DNA of 64,000 bases from SHLQ01 sp964451305 (GCA_964451305.1 CAYVHV010000004.1:1-64000), one strand, 5' to 3'. Counted from the first letter of the stretch, positions 51,080-59,950 are shown. Program-made: numbers and translations. The notes: a model not told the origin generated them from the letters alone.

Positions 51080-52051
51080 CTAGCGCTCTTCCCGTCGGTA
51101 TGCCAGGCCGATGGCGGCGGGGGCGATGCTCGGCCGGTTCCGGGAACGTACCGAAAGAGCGATCAACACGATCACCGTCAAGACGTACGGAAGCATGCTG
51201 ACCAGCGTCGGATCGATCTCGAAGTTCAAGCAGGCAATGTCCTCGCCTTCTTGGCAACGGAACGTTTGAAGCCGAGGTCCAAGAGCAATCAATCCTCCAA
51301 AGAGAAGTGACCCAAAGAGCACCCTGCCGGGCTTCCATGCACCGAAGATCACGAGGGCGACGGCAATCCAACCAAGTCCGCCGGTTGCGCCCTCGCTCCA
51401 ACCTGGCGCCAGAACCAAACTGAGATATGTCCCAGCCGCACCAGCGAACCCGCCACCGACCGCAACTGCGGTGAGCCGTGTCGCGACGACTCGCGTGCCA
51501 GCGGCGTCGGCGGTTGCTGCACTTTCGCCGACCGCTCGCAGCGAGAGGCCCATCCGAGTTCTACTGAGCACGAACCATGTGACGATCCCCATGAGCAGCG
51601 CGAGCCAACTCAGCGCGTCGATAGAGAAGACCGTTTCGCCGATCCACGGGATATCGCTCAACGGTCCGAGGTTTAATGACTCAAACCGTGCGGTGGATAG
51701 CACCGTCGTGAGCGCAAGGCTCTGTCCGAAGAAGGCAGCAAGGCCCAAGCCGAGAATTGTTAGCGCGAGGCCACTGACGACCTGATCGGCTCCGATGACC
51801 ACCGACGCCAGCCCATGGATCATCGAGAAGGCTGCGGTAACGCCGATCGCAAAGAGTAGGGCCAGCCATGGGTTGCCCGTTTCTGCACCGATCCAGAACG
51901 ACGCCATCGTGCCGACGGCCATCATGCCCTCAACTCCAAGGTTGAGGACGCCGGCCTTTTCGGCAATGGTCTCGCCGAGGGCCGCAAGGTACAGCAGCGT
52001 GCCGAACTCGAGAACCGACACGATAAGCCCAACGATGGTCGCTTGGGTCAT
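51080..52051 (-). CDS. Nucleoside ABC transporter permease 2
   Basis: 323 residues with about eight membrane helices. 'TIAEKAGVLNLGVEGMMAVG' (key G-V-L-N-L-G-V-E-G-M) is the hallmark of BPD_transp_2 permeases of BMP-type nucleoside transporters (NupC/YufQ type). It overlaps the upstream permease by 4 bases (ATGA). Last gene of the transporter operon. Confidence 0.9.
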   Translation of the reverse strand: MTQATIVGLIVSVLEFGTLLYLAALGETIAEKAGVLNLGVEGMMAVGTMASFWIGAETGNPWLALLFAIGVTAAFSMIHGLASVVIGADQVVSGLALTILGLGLAAFFGQSLALTTVLSTARFESLNLGPLSDIPWIGETVFSIDALSWLALLMGIVTWFVLSRTRMGLSLRAVGESAATADAAGTRVVATRLTAVAVGGGFAGAAGTYLSLVLAPGWSEGATGGLGWIAVALVIFGAWKPGRVLFGSLLFGGLIALGPRLQTFRCQEGEDIACLNFEIDPTLVSMLPYVLTVIVLIALSVRSRNRPSIAPAAIGLAYRREER

Positions 52052-53169
52052 GGCGTTGACTCCGCGGTAGGCGTGCTAGACGCCGCCGGCGAGTCGGCGT
52101 CGTCCGCGGTGCTCGCGCCGCTACCGCCCCGGGTAACTTCGTACGCCGTAAACACCGCCGCAGCGAGTGCACCCATAAGGACGAGCGCTTGAATGATCTC
52201 GCTAATCGAATCTGAGACGCCCTGGGTTTGGATCGCTGTTCCGCCGACTCGCAACGCACCAAAGGCAACAGCCACGAGCGCGACCCCAGATGGCCTCATC
52301 AGCGCGAGCGCTGCAACGATGATCCCAGCGAAGCCCCAACCTTCGGCGATGCCTTCGACGATTCGATCTGACGAATTCAAACGAATTCCGCCAGCGAGCC
52401 CGGCGATTGCGCCAGACAGGATCAGCACGGTCATGATCTTGGTCTTCAGCGAGATGCCGACGTATTCGGCAGCTTGTGCCGAAGATCCAGCGACTCTGAG
52501 TTCAAAACCCCACTTGCTCCGCGATGCGAACACACCAAAGACCAAGAGCACGATGGCTGCGATGATCACGCCGATATTTGCACGACTGAACAAGGTGGGC
52601 AGGGCCGCTTGGTCCGGGAGGACCGGAGCCACGGGGAAGCCAACCGCTGTCGGATCCTGCCACGGGCCGTTGACGAGGTAGCGGACGAGTCGAAGTGCAA
52701 TCTCATTGAGCATGAGCGTCGTGATGATCTCGTTCACGCCGAGATGTGCCTTTGCAAGCGCTGGGCCGAGCGCGAGCAGCGCACCACCGATGATGGCTGC
52801 GCCGAGCATGATGACGATCAACAACGGGCCGGGGAGATCCGGACCGAGGCGCGCAATCCACGTGCCAGCGATCGCCCCGGCGATGATCTGACCTTCGGCC
52901 CCGATGTTCCACAGGCCCATCGACCCGGCGACCGCCACGGCGAGGCCGGCGAGACCAAGCGGCACTGCTTGGGTCAGGGTGTTGGAGATCCCCTGGGTGC
53001 TACCAAAGGCCGAGTCGGCCATCTCGACGTAGATCTCGAGCGGGGAGAATCCCGTCGCGATGAGCAGGATCGCTCCGGCGAGCAACGCAACGGTAAGCCC
53101 AGCCATGAACGCAACGAGCTGACCGCCCGGAAGTGGCTTCTCTCTGCGGGCGAGACGGTAACCAAACAT
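52048..53169 (-). CDS. Nucleoside ABC transporter permease 1
   Basis: 373 residues with about nine membrane helices and 'GLWNIGAEGQIIAGAIAG', the equivalent hallmark of the NupB/YufP-type permease. The C-terminal tail is Ala/Ser/Asp-rich and disordered. Its ATG directly follows the ATPase stop (53170), indicating coupled translation. Confidence 0.9.
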   Translation of the reverse strand: MFGYRLARREKPLPGGQLVAFMAGLTVALLAGAILLIATGFSPLEIYVEMADSAFGSTQGISNTLTQAVPLGLAGLAVAVAGSMGLWNIGAEGQIIAGAIAGTWIARLGPDLPGPLLIVIMLGAAIIGGALLALGPALAKAHLGVNEIITTLMLNEIALRLVRYLVNGPWQDPTAVGFPVAPVLPDQAALPTLFSRANIGVIIAAIVLLVFGVFASRSKWGFELRVAGSSAQAAEYVGISLKTKIMTVLILSGAIAGLAGGIRLNSSDRIVEGIAEGWGFAGIIVAALALMRPSGVALVAVAFGALRVGGTAIQTQGVSDSISEIIQALVLMGALAAAVFTAYEVTRGGSGASTADDADSPAASSTPTAESTP

Positions 53170-54660
53170 TCAGGCTCCAGTCATTGCAGCACCGACCGCC
53201 TGGCGGGTTGCGGTATCGGGGTCGAAGACATCGGCGATCGTGCCCTCGTGCATGACGAGGAGCCGATCGCTCAGGGCGAAGAGTTCCTCGAGGTCTTCAC
53301 TGATGAGCAAAATTCCAACGCCAGCGGCTGCCTGTTCTACGAGGATGTTCTGGATAGCCGCGACGCCTTGCACATCGAGCCCTCGCGTTGGTTGCGCGGC
53401 GATTAAAACGGTCGGGGCGCCGTCGAGTTCGCGACCCACGAGTAGCCGCTGCAGGTTGCCGCCGGACAACCCGGCGAGCGGAGCATCAATCTTGCCGACC
53501 TTGATCTGGTATTTCTCGATCAGGTTCTCGGCCTGTTCTGCCGCTGCCTTGCGATCGACGAATGACCCGCTACCCAACGACTTGTAATTTCGCATCATCG
53601 CGTTCTCGACGGCATCCATCCGAGGTGCGAGTCCCACACCGAGCCGGTCTTCTGGAACATACGCAAGCCCGGCAGCATTTCGATCACCAGCGCTCAAGCT
53701 GGTCACGTCCGTGCCAGCAACTGTTACCTCGCCAGTGTCGAGTGGGGCCAGCCCGGCTAGAGCGTCGGCGAGCGGGCGTTGTCCGTTTCCTGCGACGCCC
53801 GCAATGCCCACGATCTCGCCTTCGGCCACGTCTAAGGAGACGCCATTGACAACAGCCCGACCGTGGACATCGACGACCTTGGCGTTACTGACCGACAACG
53901 CAGTGCTTCCGACCTCGGTGGTACGAACTCTGCGTTGAGACACGGCGGTTGCTTCTCCGACCATGAGTTCGGCCATGCGGCCAGCGTCGAGGTCGGTCAC
54001 CGGCAGCGACGAGGCAACGGTTCGTCCTCCTCGCAAGATGGTTGCTTCGTCGCAGAAAGCCTTCACTTCATCGAGCTTGTGGCTGATGAAGATGATGCTC
54101 CGCCCCTCGCTCGCCATCGTCTTGGTGATCCGGCCGAGTTCTTGGGCTTCGGCCGGGGTAAGCACGGCGGTAGGTTCGTCGAGAATGAGGACGTTGGCAT
54201 CGCGCCAGAGGGCCTTGAGGATCTCAACACGTTGGCGTTCGCCCATCGACAGCTGCCAAATCTGACGGCCTGGTTCGGTGGCAAGGCCGAATCGCTCCGC
54301 GAGCTCGGCGACCTGCTTTTCGATCGACCCTTTCGCGAGGATCTTCGGTGCGGCGCCGAGTGCAACGTTCTCGGCCACAGTAAACGTCGGGATCAGCCGG
54401 AACTCTTGATAGACCATGCCGACACCGGCGGCGATTGCTGCTGCAGGGCTCGAGAACTGGTGCTCGACACCGTCGAGACGGACGGTGCCCTCGTCGGGAG
54501 CGTATACGCCGGCGAGCACGTTCATCAGGGTGGTCTTGCCCGCGCCGTTCTCGCCGAGAACAGCATGAACGGTGCCAGAGCGAACCGACAGAGACGCGCC
54601 TGCGTTTGCGATCACGCCTGGGAACCGTTTCCAGATTCCCTCAAGATCTACAGCGGTCAC
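53170..54660 (-). CDS. Nucleoside ABC transporter ATPase (duplicated ABC domains)
   Basis: 496 residues with two fused ABC modules. Module one has Walker A 'GENGAGKTT', signature 'LSMGERQR' and Walker B 'VLILDEPTAVL'. Module two has a modified Walker A 'GVAGNGQRPL', signature 'LSGGNLQR' and 'AAQPTRGLD', the usual asymmetric arrangement of sugar/nucleoside importers (NupA/YufO type). Start GTG 54660. The upstream gene is the binding protein, separated by 104 bases that hold palindrome site 4. Confidence 0.92.
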   Translation of the reverse strand: MTAVDLEGIWKRFPGVIANAGASLSVRSGTVHAVLGENGAGKTTLMNVLAGVYAPDEGTVRLDGVEHQFSSPAAAIAAGVGMVYQEFRLIPTFTVAENVALGAAPKILAKGSIEKQVAELAERFGLATEPGRQIWQLSMGERQRVEILKALWRDANVLILDEPTAVLTPAEAQELGRITKTMASEGRSIIFISHKLDEVKAFCDEATILRGGRTVASSLPVTDLDAGRMAELMVGEATAVSQRRVRTTEVGSTALSVSNAKVVDVHGRAVVNGVSLDVAEGEIVGIAGVAGNGQRPLADALAGLAPLDTGEVTVAGTDVTSLSAGDRNAAGLAYVPEDRLGVGLAPRMDAVENAMMRNYKSLGSGSFVDRKAAAEQAENLIEKYQIKVGKIDAPLAGLSGGNLQRLLVGRELDGAPTVLIAAQPTRGLDVQGVAAIQNILVEQAAAGVGILLISEDLEELFALSDRLLVMHEGTIADVFDPDTATRQAVGAAMTGA

Positions 54661-54685
54661 TTCTCTCCTCGCCGGAATGCGAACA

Positions 54686-54716
54686 GGGCCGCCTTTACGA
54701 ATTGTAAAGGCGGCCC
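54686..54716. promoter_or_regulatory. 31-base palindrome with operator core TTTACGAATTGTAAA (site 4)
   Basis: Arms 54686-54700 and 54702-54716 match at 14 of 15 positions around a central A at 54701. The AT-rich core is the same as in sites 2 and 3. The GC-rich outer arms (GGGCCGCC/GGCGGCCC) would also form a stable RNA hairpin between the binding-protein gene and the ATPase gene, suited to lowering downstream expression. Confidence 0.7.
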
Positions 54717-54764
54717 CGAAGCTATTGCGGATTTCTCGATTTGGCTAACCAGAATTGGTCGCTG

Positions 54765-55970
54765 TTAGCCGATCTCTCCAATGACGTTGTCGACGAAGAA
54801 GTTCATGGTGAGCAGGACACCATCGTGGATCTCATCGCCCTCGGCAGCGACGACCACGTCAGGTGCGAACGGGTCGGTGAGTTCGGTCTGAACAACGCCG
54901 TCGGAGATGATGACGCTGCCGTCCTGGGCAACGATGTCGCCCTGGTCAAATACGTCAAACTCGCCAGCGAGGATCGAATCCTTCACGGTCTGCATCTCGG
55001 CTGCGACTGGCGAAGATTCTGGGATCTCGATGTCGACGACACCATCGGCCATGCCACCCCACCACGCTTCTGGTGTGTAGGTGCCAGCTTCTACTGCCTC
55101 GATGATCTCGGTGTAGCGAGGGGTCCAATCCCAAACCGGAGCGGTGAGATATGCGTCGACCTGAGCGCTCATGTCACTGTGGTATCCAATGAACGTACCG
55201 CCAGCCTCAGAGATGGCCAGACCTGTGGCGGTCGAGTCCTGGTGCATGGACAAGACGTCGGCACCGGAATCGATCAGTGCTTGAGCAGCTACAGTTTCTT
55301 CGGGGATACCGAACCATGTGCTGGTCCAGTTGACCTCGACGACGGCGTCTGGGTTGACCGCTTGGACACCGAGCGCAAAGGCGTTGATGCCACGGATGAC
55401 CTCAGGGATTGGGAAGGCAGCGACGTAGCCGATCGTGTCGGACTCGGTGGCTGCTCCTGCGGCCATTCCGGCGATATACCGAGGCTGGTACATGCGACCG
55501 AACGTGTTGCCCATGTTGGTGTCGTTCATCAAGAAGCCGGAGATGTGCTCGAAGGTCACGTCCGGGTTTTCGTTGGCGAAGTTGAGCGTTGCGTCCTGGT
55601 AACCGAACGAGGTTGCGAAGATCATGTTGAAGCCGTCGTCGATGAAGTTCTGGACGGCCTCGTCGAACTCTGCGCCACCCTCGGGGACGTTCTCGACGAA
55701 CGCCGTTTCAACGCCGGTTGCAGCTTCTGCGCCCTGTCGGCCGAGGTCGTGCTGGAAGTTCCAGCCAGCGTCGCCGACCGGTGCAACCATGACGAAAGCA
55801 GCTCGAACTTCGCTATCTTCGCCTCCACCCTCGGTTGCTTCATCGGTCTCGGTTGAAGCATCTGCATCGTCGGTCGTCTCCGTTGCGGTCTCTGCGGTGC
55901 TTCCGCAGGCCGCTGCGATGAGCGCCAGGGTTGTGAGAAGCGCGAGGAGCGCCTTTCTCGTGAATTTCAT
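54765..55970 (-). CDS. BMP-family nucleoside-binding lipoprotein
   Basis: 401 residues. The lipoprotein signal 'LIAAACGS' is followed by a Thr/Asp/Glu-rich linker and a periplasmic-binding fold of the BMP/PnrA family: 'FVMVAPVGDAGWNFQHDLGR', 'FATSFGYQDATLNFANENPD' and 'YVAAFPIPEVIRGINAFALG' in outline. PnrA-type proteins bind purine nucleosides outside the membrane for the ABC importer. ATG 55970 is preceded by GGAGGGG, so the longer frame to 56054 is rejected. First gene of the transporter operon. Confidence 0.92.
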   Translation of the reverse strand: MKFTRKALLALLTTLALIAAACGSTAETATETTDDADASTETDEATEGGGEDSEVRAAFVMVAPVGDAGWNFQHDLGRQGAEAATGVETAFVENVPEGGAEFDEAVQNFIDDGFNMIFATSFGYQDATLNFANENPDVTFEHISGFLMNDTNMGNTFGRMYQPRYIAGMAAGAATESDTIGYVAAFPIPEVIRGINAFALGVQAVNPDAVVEVNWTSTWFGIPEETVAAQALIDSGADVLSMHQDSTATGLAISEAGGTFIGYHSDMSAQVDAYLTAPVWDWTPRYTEIIEAVEAGTYTPEAWWGGMADGVVDIEIPESSPVAAEMQTVKDSILAGEFDVFDQGDIVAQDGSVIISDGVVQTELTDPFAPDVVVAAEGDEIHDGVLLTMNFFVDNVIGEIG

Positions 55971-56124
55971 GTGATTACCCCTCCAGGTGAGATCAGGACA
56001 TCGTTTTAGTCGCGTCGAGACGCGATCTGCCACGTGGGAACACAGCCGAAACAAATGGCGTGGTCGTCGTCACACACCGCGGCCGCGTGTGGTGATCGCG
56101 CATGCGCTGAGAGGGAGTTTCTTC

Positions 56125-56721
56125 CTAGATGTCGAGCTCGGAGAGGTCGATGGAACGTGGATGAGCAGCCGTGGTGAGGTTTACCTCGACCGAGTGTGTT
56201 CCAAGGTCGATCACTGGACGTTCCGGGAGGTCGAAGGTGCCGAGTTCGATCGTGAGACCGGACTGAGCAGCTCGAACGGGCAGGCTGTCGACCAACTCGA
56301 CGAGTTCAGCGAAGGTTTCAGGACGTTGCTCACACCAGTAGGCGTCGCTCAGCGAATGAGGCCGAGGCGTTCGAACACCAGCAGGTGCCAATGCCAAGAC
56401 CGGGATCTGCCAAAGCGACTTGTGCATCTGCAACTGTCCGAGCGTGCGACGCCCGTCGTTGTCCAGGTTGAGCAAGATCAGATCGGGAAGTCCTCCGAAC
56501 TCGAGCCGCTGGTGCAAGACGATCAGTAGGTCAGCGCCCCGATCAACGAACGTGTACTCGATGGCGAAGTTGCATTCTTCGGCGGCAAGGACCAGCAGCA
56601 ACTGCTGGTTGAGGTCGTCATCGCAGACAAAGACCTGAAGCGTTGCGCCGGAACCTGTTGCGACGTCGGCCCCGGACGGCTTCATCGACGCCGTTTGCGG
56701 AATTCGTACCGTTCTCGTCAT
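56125..56721 (-). CDS. Degenerate response-regulator receiver protein
   Basis: 198 residues. The receiver-like fold has 'VFVCDDDLNQQLLLVLAAEE' (acidic pocket D34-D36) and 'PDLILLNLDNDGRRTL', where the phospho-acceptor Asp of Rcp1/CheY-type proteins is replaced by N85. 'PVLALAPAG' lacks the usual Thr/Ser. About 60 residues of unknown fold follow, ending 'SIDLSELDI'. It is probably a phosphorylation-independent pseudo-receiver. A 12-bp inverted repeat lies upstream. Confidence 0.65.
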   Translation of the reverse strand: MTRTVRIPQTASMKPSGADVATGSGATLQVFVCDDDLNQQLLLVLAAEECNFAIEYTFVDRGADLLIVLHQRLEFGGLPDLILLNLDNDGRRTLGQLQMHKSLWQIPVLALAPAGVRTPRPHSLSDAYWCEQRPETFAELVELVDSLPVRAAQSGLTIELGTFDLPERPVIDLGTHSVEVNLTTAAHPRSIDLSELDI

Positions 56722-56746
56722 CGGGACCTCCAGGGTCGATCTAGCC

Positions 56747-56801
56747 GCTAAAGAAATGTTCCAATACTGACTTGATCGGTCTTTTGGCCCATTTCTTTAG
56801 C
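56747..56801. promoter_or_regulatory. 12-bp inverted repeat upstream of the pseudo-receiver gene
   Basis: GCTAAAGAAATG at 56747-56758 and CATTTCTTTAGC at 56790-56801 are perfect complements separated by 31 bases. Position 26 bases before the gene start suggests an operator pair or a long-loop hairpin in the leader RNA. Confidence 0.45.
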
Positions 56802-56831
56802 AATTCGACCTAGATCTCTCCACCCAGAGTC

Positions 56832-58187
56832 TTAGGCCCAGAAGCGGTCCAGTACATCGAGCCAGAGCTTGGTCGTCAGCCGAAGAGATTCGATGTCGAT
56901 CCGTTCGTTGTGGCCGTGGAAGCGATTCATGAACTCACCCAATCCAATATCGGCACTGAGCAGGCCAGCGCCGTACGACGGCACACCACGCTCGCGGAAG
57001 AAGCGTGCATCGGTTCCTCCGGTGACCATCGACGGCAAGACCAACGCTCCTGGGTACGTCATCTGGATCGCGTCCGTCAGGGCAGACCACAGCGGGCCGT
57101 CGGTCGATGACTCGGTCGCTGTTTGGTCGTGGACCGCTTCAATTTCAATCGAGCCCATCAGCTCCGGACCAATGGCATCTCGCAGATGCTGCTGGGCGTC
57201 GATGACGGTCTCACCGGGCAAGATTCGAATATCGACGGTCAGCTCGACTCGGTCGGCAATGGTGTTGTGCTTTGTGCCGCCGCTGATCACATTTGGTGAG
57301 AACGTCGTGTGACAGCACGCGTGAAGGTTGCGGGCAAGTGCTGGTTCCATATCCGACAGTGCTTCACCGATTCGGCCGGGGTCGAGCAACTTGGACTCGG
57401 TCTCCGCGTCGAAGTTCTGTGCCTTGATGCGGCTCTCGAATAGCTTGTCGATCTGCGCGCCCGGGTCGTACGCCTCGATGCGGCGCACCGCTTCGGCAGC
57501 TTTCGAGATGGCGTTGTCGGTGCGGTAGGGCATCGAGCCATGTCCGGGTTCTCCCGAGACGATGATCCGCTGCGCGCACACGCCTTTCTCAGCAGTTGTG
57601 AGCAAGACCGTGATTCCGTCGTTGGTCACGAGGGGAGATCCGCCGTACTCGGTAAGGACATAGTCGCACTCGAGTACATCCCATCGATCTCGAACGAGTT
57701 GCTTTGCCCCGAACCCGCCACCGGCTTCTTCGTCGGCGACTCCGAAATACACGATGTCTCCGGGGTAGCGCTTGGTGCCCGATGCAATGTGGCGAAACAC
57801 GACGGCCATCGAACTGGTGACGTTCAACATGTCGACTGCGCCGCGGCCCCAGATCTCGTTGCCGATTCGCTCGCCACCGAACGGGTCGACCTTCCAACCT
57901 TCGGGGGAGACGGGAACGACGTCGGTGTGTCCCATCAGCATCAGGGTCGGAGCGTTGGGGTCTGTTCCTGGGAGTCGGGCGACGATGGAGTCACGGTCGG
58001 GCAGGATCGGAAGAACTTCGAGGTCGACGCTCGGGCCCTCTATTACCGTCTTTAGTACGTCTGCGTTGCGGGTCTCATGGCCGGACTCTGGAGTGCCATC
58101 GTTTACGCATTCGTTCTGGATGAGGTTTTGTAGGAGCTCAACGGTCTCGTTTGTCAGCGTGTCGAGCGTGTTCTCTTCCACGGTCAT
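56832..58187 (-). CDS. M20-family metallopeptidase (dipeptidase/deacylase-like)
   Basis: 451 residues. Metal and catalytic motifs are 'MGHTDVVPV', 'WGRGAVDMLN' and 'GVADEEAGGGFGAK'. The dimerisation domain follows, including 'GEPGHGSMPYRTDNAI', then 'GGTDARFFRERGVPSYG' and a C-terminal His in 'FHGHNERI'. This matches the ArgE/DapE/CPG2-like M20 group. It releases acyl groups or amino acids; the substrate is unknown. A role in the purine island, like the YgeY deacetylase, cannot be excluded since it lies next to the nucleoside transporter. Confidence 0.85.
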   Translation of the reverse strand: MTVEENTLDTLTNETVELLQNLIQNECVNDGTPESGHETRNADVLKTVIEGPSVDLEVLPILPDRDSIVARLPGTDPNAPTLMLMGHTDVVPVSPEGWKVDPFGGERIGNEIWGRGAVDMLNVTSSMAVVFRHIASGTKRYPGDIVYFGVADEEAGGGFGAKQLVRDRWDVLECDYVLTEYGGSPLVTNDGITVLLTTAEKGVCAQRIIVSGEPGHGSMPYRTDNAISKAAEAVRRIEAYDPGAQIDKLFESRIKAQNFDAETESKLLDPGRIGEALSDMEPALARNLHACCHTTFSPNVISGGTKHNTIADRVELTVDIRILPGETVIDAQQHLRDAIGPELMGSIEIEAVHDQTATESSTDGPLWSALTDAIQMTYPGALVLPSMVTGGTDARFFRERGVPSYGAGLLSADIGLGEFMNRFHGHNERIDIESLRLTTKLWLDVLDRFWA

Positions 58188-58301
58188 GGTGTCTCCGTAC
58201 GTTCACTGTAGGTGTCGAGGTTTGGGCGGGCCTCTCGGGTTCAAACACCCCCGATGGTCAGACCCTACAAGACCTGAACGCTTCTGAAGGTCGCCACTTC
58301 T

Positions 58302-58318
58302 ACTCGCTCTGAGCGAGT
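58302..58318. terminator. 17-base palindrome between LCCL and M20 genes
   Basis: ACTCGCTC-T-GAGCGAGT is a perfect palindrome 29 bases downstream of the LCCL gene's stop on the minus strand. It could act as a terminator stem, but no T-run follows. Confidence 0.35.
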
Positions 58319-58346
58319 GACACACCACTCGGAGCGAGGGGAACCG

Positions 58347-59168
58347 TTAGGAGAAGGTGAAACTCTTGGTGAATGCCGGCCAGGCAAAACTGGTCACACC
58401 GTTGGAGACGGTGCCTTCGTAGGACTCTTCGCCTTCGGTGACGAAGGCGATTACGAACCCGCCCTCCTCGACAGAGATTATTCCGGCATGCACCGCCGCT
58501 GAGCAGATCGAGGCATCCGCGGTGTATGGATCGCTACCCCAGACCGGTCCGAGATCTCCGTTGGCTTCGCAGACGACCTCGATGGTGCTTCCAACCTCGG
58601 CTTCGGCGGGTACTTCGACGTCCCACCCCGAAGGGTCTTCGGGTTCGGTTGTCGTGGTTTCGGGCGCCGCGGTCGTTGTCGTCGTGGTGATGACGAACGC
58701 TCCGGTACCTGGAGGCGCATCTGGGAATATGAAGCTCCCCGGCCAACTTGGCCAGCTTCCGGACTCGATGTCGTTTGCTGTCCCCGCGGGGTACTGGTCC
58801 TGCCCTGGTGCAATCTCGACGATGACCTCGCCGCCGTTTTCAAATGTGAGCAGCCCAACGTGCACCGCAGCGGTGCAAACCGAGGAGTCGTCGGTGTAGG
58901 TCTCGATCCCCCAGATGCTCGATGCGCTTCCCTCTGCAGGGCAATCGAACAGAAGCAACTCGCCGACCTGTTCGCGATAGTCGACTGTTCGTGTTGTCCA
59001 GTCGACGTCGGGGACCGTGATCGCCAGGATCGTCTCCGGAGCGGTCGTTGTCGCCGCTGTCGTTGACGTGGTCGTTGTGTCTGAGGTTGTATCGCTAGCA
59101 GTTGTCTCTTCGGAGGAACCCCCGCACGCGCCGATCAACAGAGCGATGAGGACCCCGAGGGTCCCCAA
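58347..59168 (-). CDS. Lipoprotein with two LCCL domains; natural start separated by an in-frame TAG
   Basis: 273 residues from a TTG at 59168. The lipobox 'LIGACGG' is near residue 15, followed by a Thr-rich linker. Two LCCL domains follow (about 58-150 and 180-273), each with 'C-P/E...-(I)WG-x-(E/D)-x-YT-x-D-(S/A)-S-(V/I)-C-(T/S)-AAVH-(V/A)-G' and a Gly-rich second half. LCCL modules are secreted disulfide-bonded folds of unclear ligand. Upstream in frame lies ATG 59183 with AAGG before it, giving MNRY then TAG (59169-59171), which would restore an ideal signal peptide. Either translation starts at TTG, or the gene carries a nonsense mutation or sequencing error. Confidence 0.75.
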   Translation of the reverse strand: MGTLGVLIALLIGACGGSSEETTASDTTSDTTTTSTTAATTTAPETILAITVPDVDWTTRTVDYREQVGELLLFDCPAEGSASSIWGIETYTDDSSVCTAAVHVGLLTFENGGEVIVEIAPGQDQYPAGTANDIESGSWPSWPGSFIFPDAPPGTGAFVITTTTTTAAPETTTTEPEDPSGWDVEVPAEAEVGSTIEVVCEANGDLGPVWGSDPYTADASICSAAVHAGIISVEEGGFVIAFVTEGEESYEGTVSNGVTSFAWPAFTKSFTFS

Positions 59169-59269
59169 CTAATACCGATTCATTTTCCCGCCTTGCATAT
59201 TGGATTTGTCTGGCAGGATAGAACGTTCGCAGACGGCGGTACTACTCGGGATACGGCGCGAACCGAGCC

Positions 59270-59950
59270 CTACAGGGCTGCAAAAACGTCGGCTGGCGTC
59301 GCGGCGATGCCGGTGTAGAAGGTACCGAACTCGGCATAGACCGACGATGCTTCGTCGAACCGCATCGTGTAGACGACCTCCTTAAGGTCGTCGGGGTTCT
59401 GACCGAACAATGTGACTCCCCACTCCCAGTCGTCGACTCCGGCAGCGCCGGTGATGACCTGGAGGATGCGGCCCTTGAACTTTCGACCCGAGCTGCCATG
59501 TTCGTACATGAGCTCTTTGCGCTCGTCGAATGGCAATGTGAACCAGTTCGCATGACCTTCGCGCTTCTTGCTCATTGGATAGAAGCACCACGCTGGTTTG
59601 TCGCCGATCACGTCGGTGAGGTCGGGGTAGAGGCGCATGTTACGCATCTCCTCTGGAACGCCGGCCGCATATTCGCTGATCTCAGTGAGCGAAACGAACG
59701 AATCGGTGATCTCGAGGCCGGCCTTGGTGAGCGATGATTGCAATCGTCGCAGCGCCCACCAATCTGGGTGCATTGCCATGATGGCGACGTCGGCCTTGTG
59801 TCCCAACATCGAGACGGTCACGACCTGGACATCTTCGGCTTGTGCCTTTTCGATCGCGGTGATCGCCGCGTCGGAGTCGAAATCGGTGGTTGGCTTGCAG
59901 AAGAGGTGGACGACGCCACGCCCCTCGGACGGTGCAACGGGTTCGTTCAT
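59270..59950 (-). CDS. chdC: Coproheme decarboxylase (HemQ/ChdC, chlorite-dismutase family)
   Basis: 226 residues, actinobacterial length. 'WCFYPMSKKREGHANWFTLP' holds the conserved Tyr (Y124). 'EHGSSGRKFKG' and 'DDWEWGVTLFGQNP' follow, then 'YTMRFDEASSVYAEFGTFYTG' (key MRFDE, E-F-G). It converts coproheme III to heme b in the coproporphyrin-dependent pathway. A lone gene here; no other heme genes are visible. Confidence 0.92.
   Translation of the reverse strand: MNEPVAPSEGRGVVHLFCKPTTDFDSDAAITAIEKAQAEDVQVVTVSMLGHKADVAIMAMHPDWWALRRLQSSLTKAGLEITDSFVSLTEISEYAAGVPEEMRNMRLYPDLTDVIGDKPAWCFYPMSKKREGHANWFTLPFDERKELMYEHGSSGRKFKGRILQVITGAAGVDDWEWGVTLFGQNPDDLKEVVYTMRFDEASSVYAEFGTFYTGIAATPADVFAAL

Noticed and set aside
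54741..55856. 371-codon plus-strand open frame over the BMP lipoprotein gene
   Set aside because: Antisense to a clear transporter component; no recognisable protein features. The same reasoning removes similar long antisense frames at 6650-7579, 19604-20656, 26646-27614, 28267-29148 and 52474-53406.
58254..58264. GGTCAGACC as a third copy of the GGGGTCAGACCCC hairpin family
   Set aside because: Only the inner nine bases match and there are no complementary arms.
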